From Vulcanisaeta distributa (GTDB taxonomy: Archaea; Thermoproteota; Thermoprotei; Thermoproteales; Thermocladiaceae): 7,193 nt of DNA. The number at the start of each line of letters is the position of its first letter. The first letter of the stretch is position 1. The position numbers were made by a program, and so were the translations under genes. This document shows, in pieces, positions 6,191 to 7,193 of the stretch. The stretch spans positions 3,888-11,080 of the forward strand of contig DAXY01000122.1 in assembly GCA_002506645.1 (NCBI GenBank). Direction: 5' to 3'. The notes under the pieces were generated by a model. The model made no database searches. It saw only the letters and a program-made list of their open reading frames with translations, and was not told the DNA's origin.

Positions 6191-7183
6191 CTAATTACGC
6201 CTACCTAAGGCCTTATAGAGCCTATCTTCGTCCTGCCAAACCCTACTCCTCATGACCTCATCCCAAAGCCTATTGAACACTGGGTAACCGAGCATCCTCT
6301 CGAGAGCCCACTCCCTGGCAAACGTTCCATCCCTTATCTGCTTAATCGCCTCCCTCATTAACCTCTTAACCTCGTCAGTGACGTACCTAGGACCCCAGGT
6401 CAAATGCCCGTACTGGCTCGTCGTTGAGTGCCCCCTGAGTTGTGCGAACAGGCCCTTCTCAACAATGGCCTTTGCGATGGCCATTAATTCGCCAGAGGCC
6501 CAAAGCTCGAGCATGGCGGCCTCGGGGGATACGCCATTCTCAATTAGTACGTTATAGCCCTCGGCCAGTAGGAAGAGGAATGCGCCAGCCCACGTGTGCT
6601 CGCTGAACAAGTCAGTAATGGTCTCCTCCTCAAAACTCGACTCAACAGCTACACCGCCGGGTCTCCCAATGGCCCCGATGGCCTTTGAGTAGGCCAGTGC
6701 GTAGTCCCAGGCCTTACCGCTGTAGTTATTTGCAACACCAATTAGTACGGGGAAGCCTCTGCCATTTACGAAGTTATCCCTAACGCCCTCACCAATCATT
6801 CTTGGGGCAACCATTATCACATCCACATCCTTAGGCGGCTTTATGAAACCGTAGTACACATTATAACCGCTTAGGAAGACCACGATCTTACCTGGCGATA
6901 GGTTGGGTGCTATATCCCTGGACCAAACCTCGGGTTGGACCTCATCAGGTATTGCCATGACTATAACATCACCACGCCTAACGGCCTCGGGTATTGGGTA
7001 TACCGTGAAGCCCAGGTTCCTTGCCTTACTAGCGTACTCATCCTCAATATTGCCGACTATGACGTTAAAACCACCATCCCTTAGATTTAGGGCCTGGGCA
7101 CTCCCTTGATTACCAAAACCAATCATTGAGATGACCCTACCCCTAATCAGCTCTATATTCCCATCAAAGTAAAGCCTTGCCAT
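6191..7183 (-). CDS. ilvC: ketol-acid reductoisomerase homologue (IlvC-like, divergent active site)
   Basis: This 330-residue protein has the class I KARI architecture. It comprises an N-terminal Rossmann domain with IGFGNQGSAQALNLRD (21-36), then a knotted helical domain with ESSFEEETITDLFSEH (181-196). The family makes dihydroxy-acid precursors of valine, leucine and isoleucine, using Mg2+ and NAD(P)H. Conserved residues include D191 and E195 (TDLFSE), E226, E232, and S253 before QYG and GPR. Deviations are marked. The usual catalytic His (AHGFNI) is S105 in LSGYNV. The usual Lys (VAPKGPGH) is R128 in VAPRMIGE. There are two extra residues between the helical-domain Glu pair. The cofactor loop after strand 2 reads NIEDEY, which is acidic. 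Some archaea carry several ilvC paralogues, so this may be a paralogue with changed activity; the symbol is by family only. The start is ATG at 7183; its promoter lies outside the window. Confidence 0.85.
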   Translation of the reverse strand: MARLYFDGNIELIRGRVISMIGFGNQGSAQALNLRDGGFNVIVGNIEDEYASKARNLGFTVYPIPEAVRRGDVIVMAIPDEVQPEVWSRDIAPNLSPGKIVVFLSGYNVYYGFIKPPKDVDVIMVAPRMIGEGVRDNFVNGRGFPVLIGVANNYSGKAWDYALAYSKAIGAIGRPGGVAVESSFEEETITDLFSEHTWAGAFLFLLAEGYNVLIENGVSPEAAMLELWASGELMAIAKAIVEKGLFAQLRGHSTTSQYGHLTWGPRYVTDEVKRLMREAIKQIRDGTFAREWALERMLGYPVFNRLWDEVMRSRVWQDEDRLYKALGRRN

Positions 7184-7193
7184 TGATTAAACA

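Noticed and set aside
6903..7109. Plus-strand open frame of 68 codons
   Set aside because: It is antisense to the Rossmann domain of the IlvC homologue.
1..7193. A new defence system, CRISPR array or intact mobile element
   Set aside because: There are no regularly spaced repeats, transposase or integrase motifs, or toxin-antitoxin pair. The HD protein alone is of a common cellular family and is not enough to claim a defence role.

Overview
The window looks like chromosomal DNA of a hyperthermophilic crenarchaeon, most plausibly in Thermoproteales (Vulcanisaeta/Caldivirga-like). This is inferred from four things: an archaeal-type tyrosyl-tRNA synthetase; a geranylgeranyl-reductase-family flavoenzyme; an archaeal DUF371 protein; and several genes with an AT-rich TATA-like element about 25-30 nt before the start codon and no Shine-Dalgarno site, as expected for leaderless crenarchaeal mRNAs. 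Genus is not proven. No rRNA, tRNA, CRISPR array or intact mobile element was seen.

Layout. 1-309 (+): C-terminal part of an M24 Xaa-Pro peptidase cut by the window edge. 398-679 (+): a small unknown protein, possibly winged-helix, whose 3' end overlaps the 3' end of the next gene by 48 bp. 632-2335 (-): an HD-domain phosphohydrolase (COG1078/SAMHD1-like). 2392-3570 (+): a geranylgeranyl-reductase-family FAD oxidoreductase. It is divergent from the HD gene, and both appear to share a symmetric TATA element. 3576-4700 (-): tyrosyl-tRNA synthetase, convergent with the reductase with 5 bp between stops. 4744-5214 (+): a DUF371 protein, divergent from tyrS, overlapping by 11 bp a polyprenol (phytol/dolichol) kinase-like membrane protein at 5204-5899 (+). 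5900-6190: a gap holding what looks like a frameshifted coding remnant on the minus strand and a long inverted repeat. 6191-7183 (-): an IlvC-like ketol-acid reductoisomerase homologue lacking the usual catalytic His and Lys.

Most of the content is housekeeping. Two genes, the reductase and the kinase-like protein, point to isoprenoid lipid metabolism, with DUF371 coupled to the second. The items most worth a second look are the divergent IlvC homologue, the bidirectional palindromic promoter (which also revises the HD gene start), the decayed reading frame beside ilvC, and the DUF371-kinase pairing.
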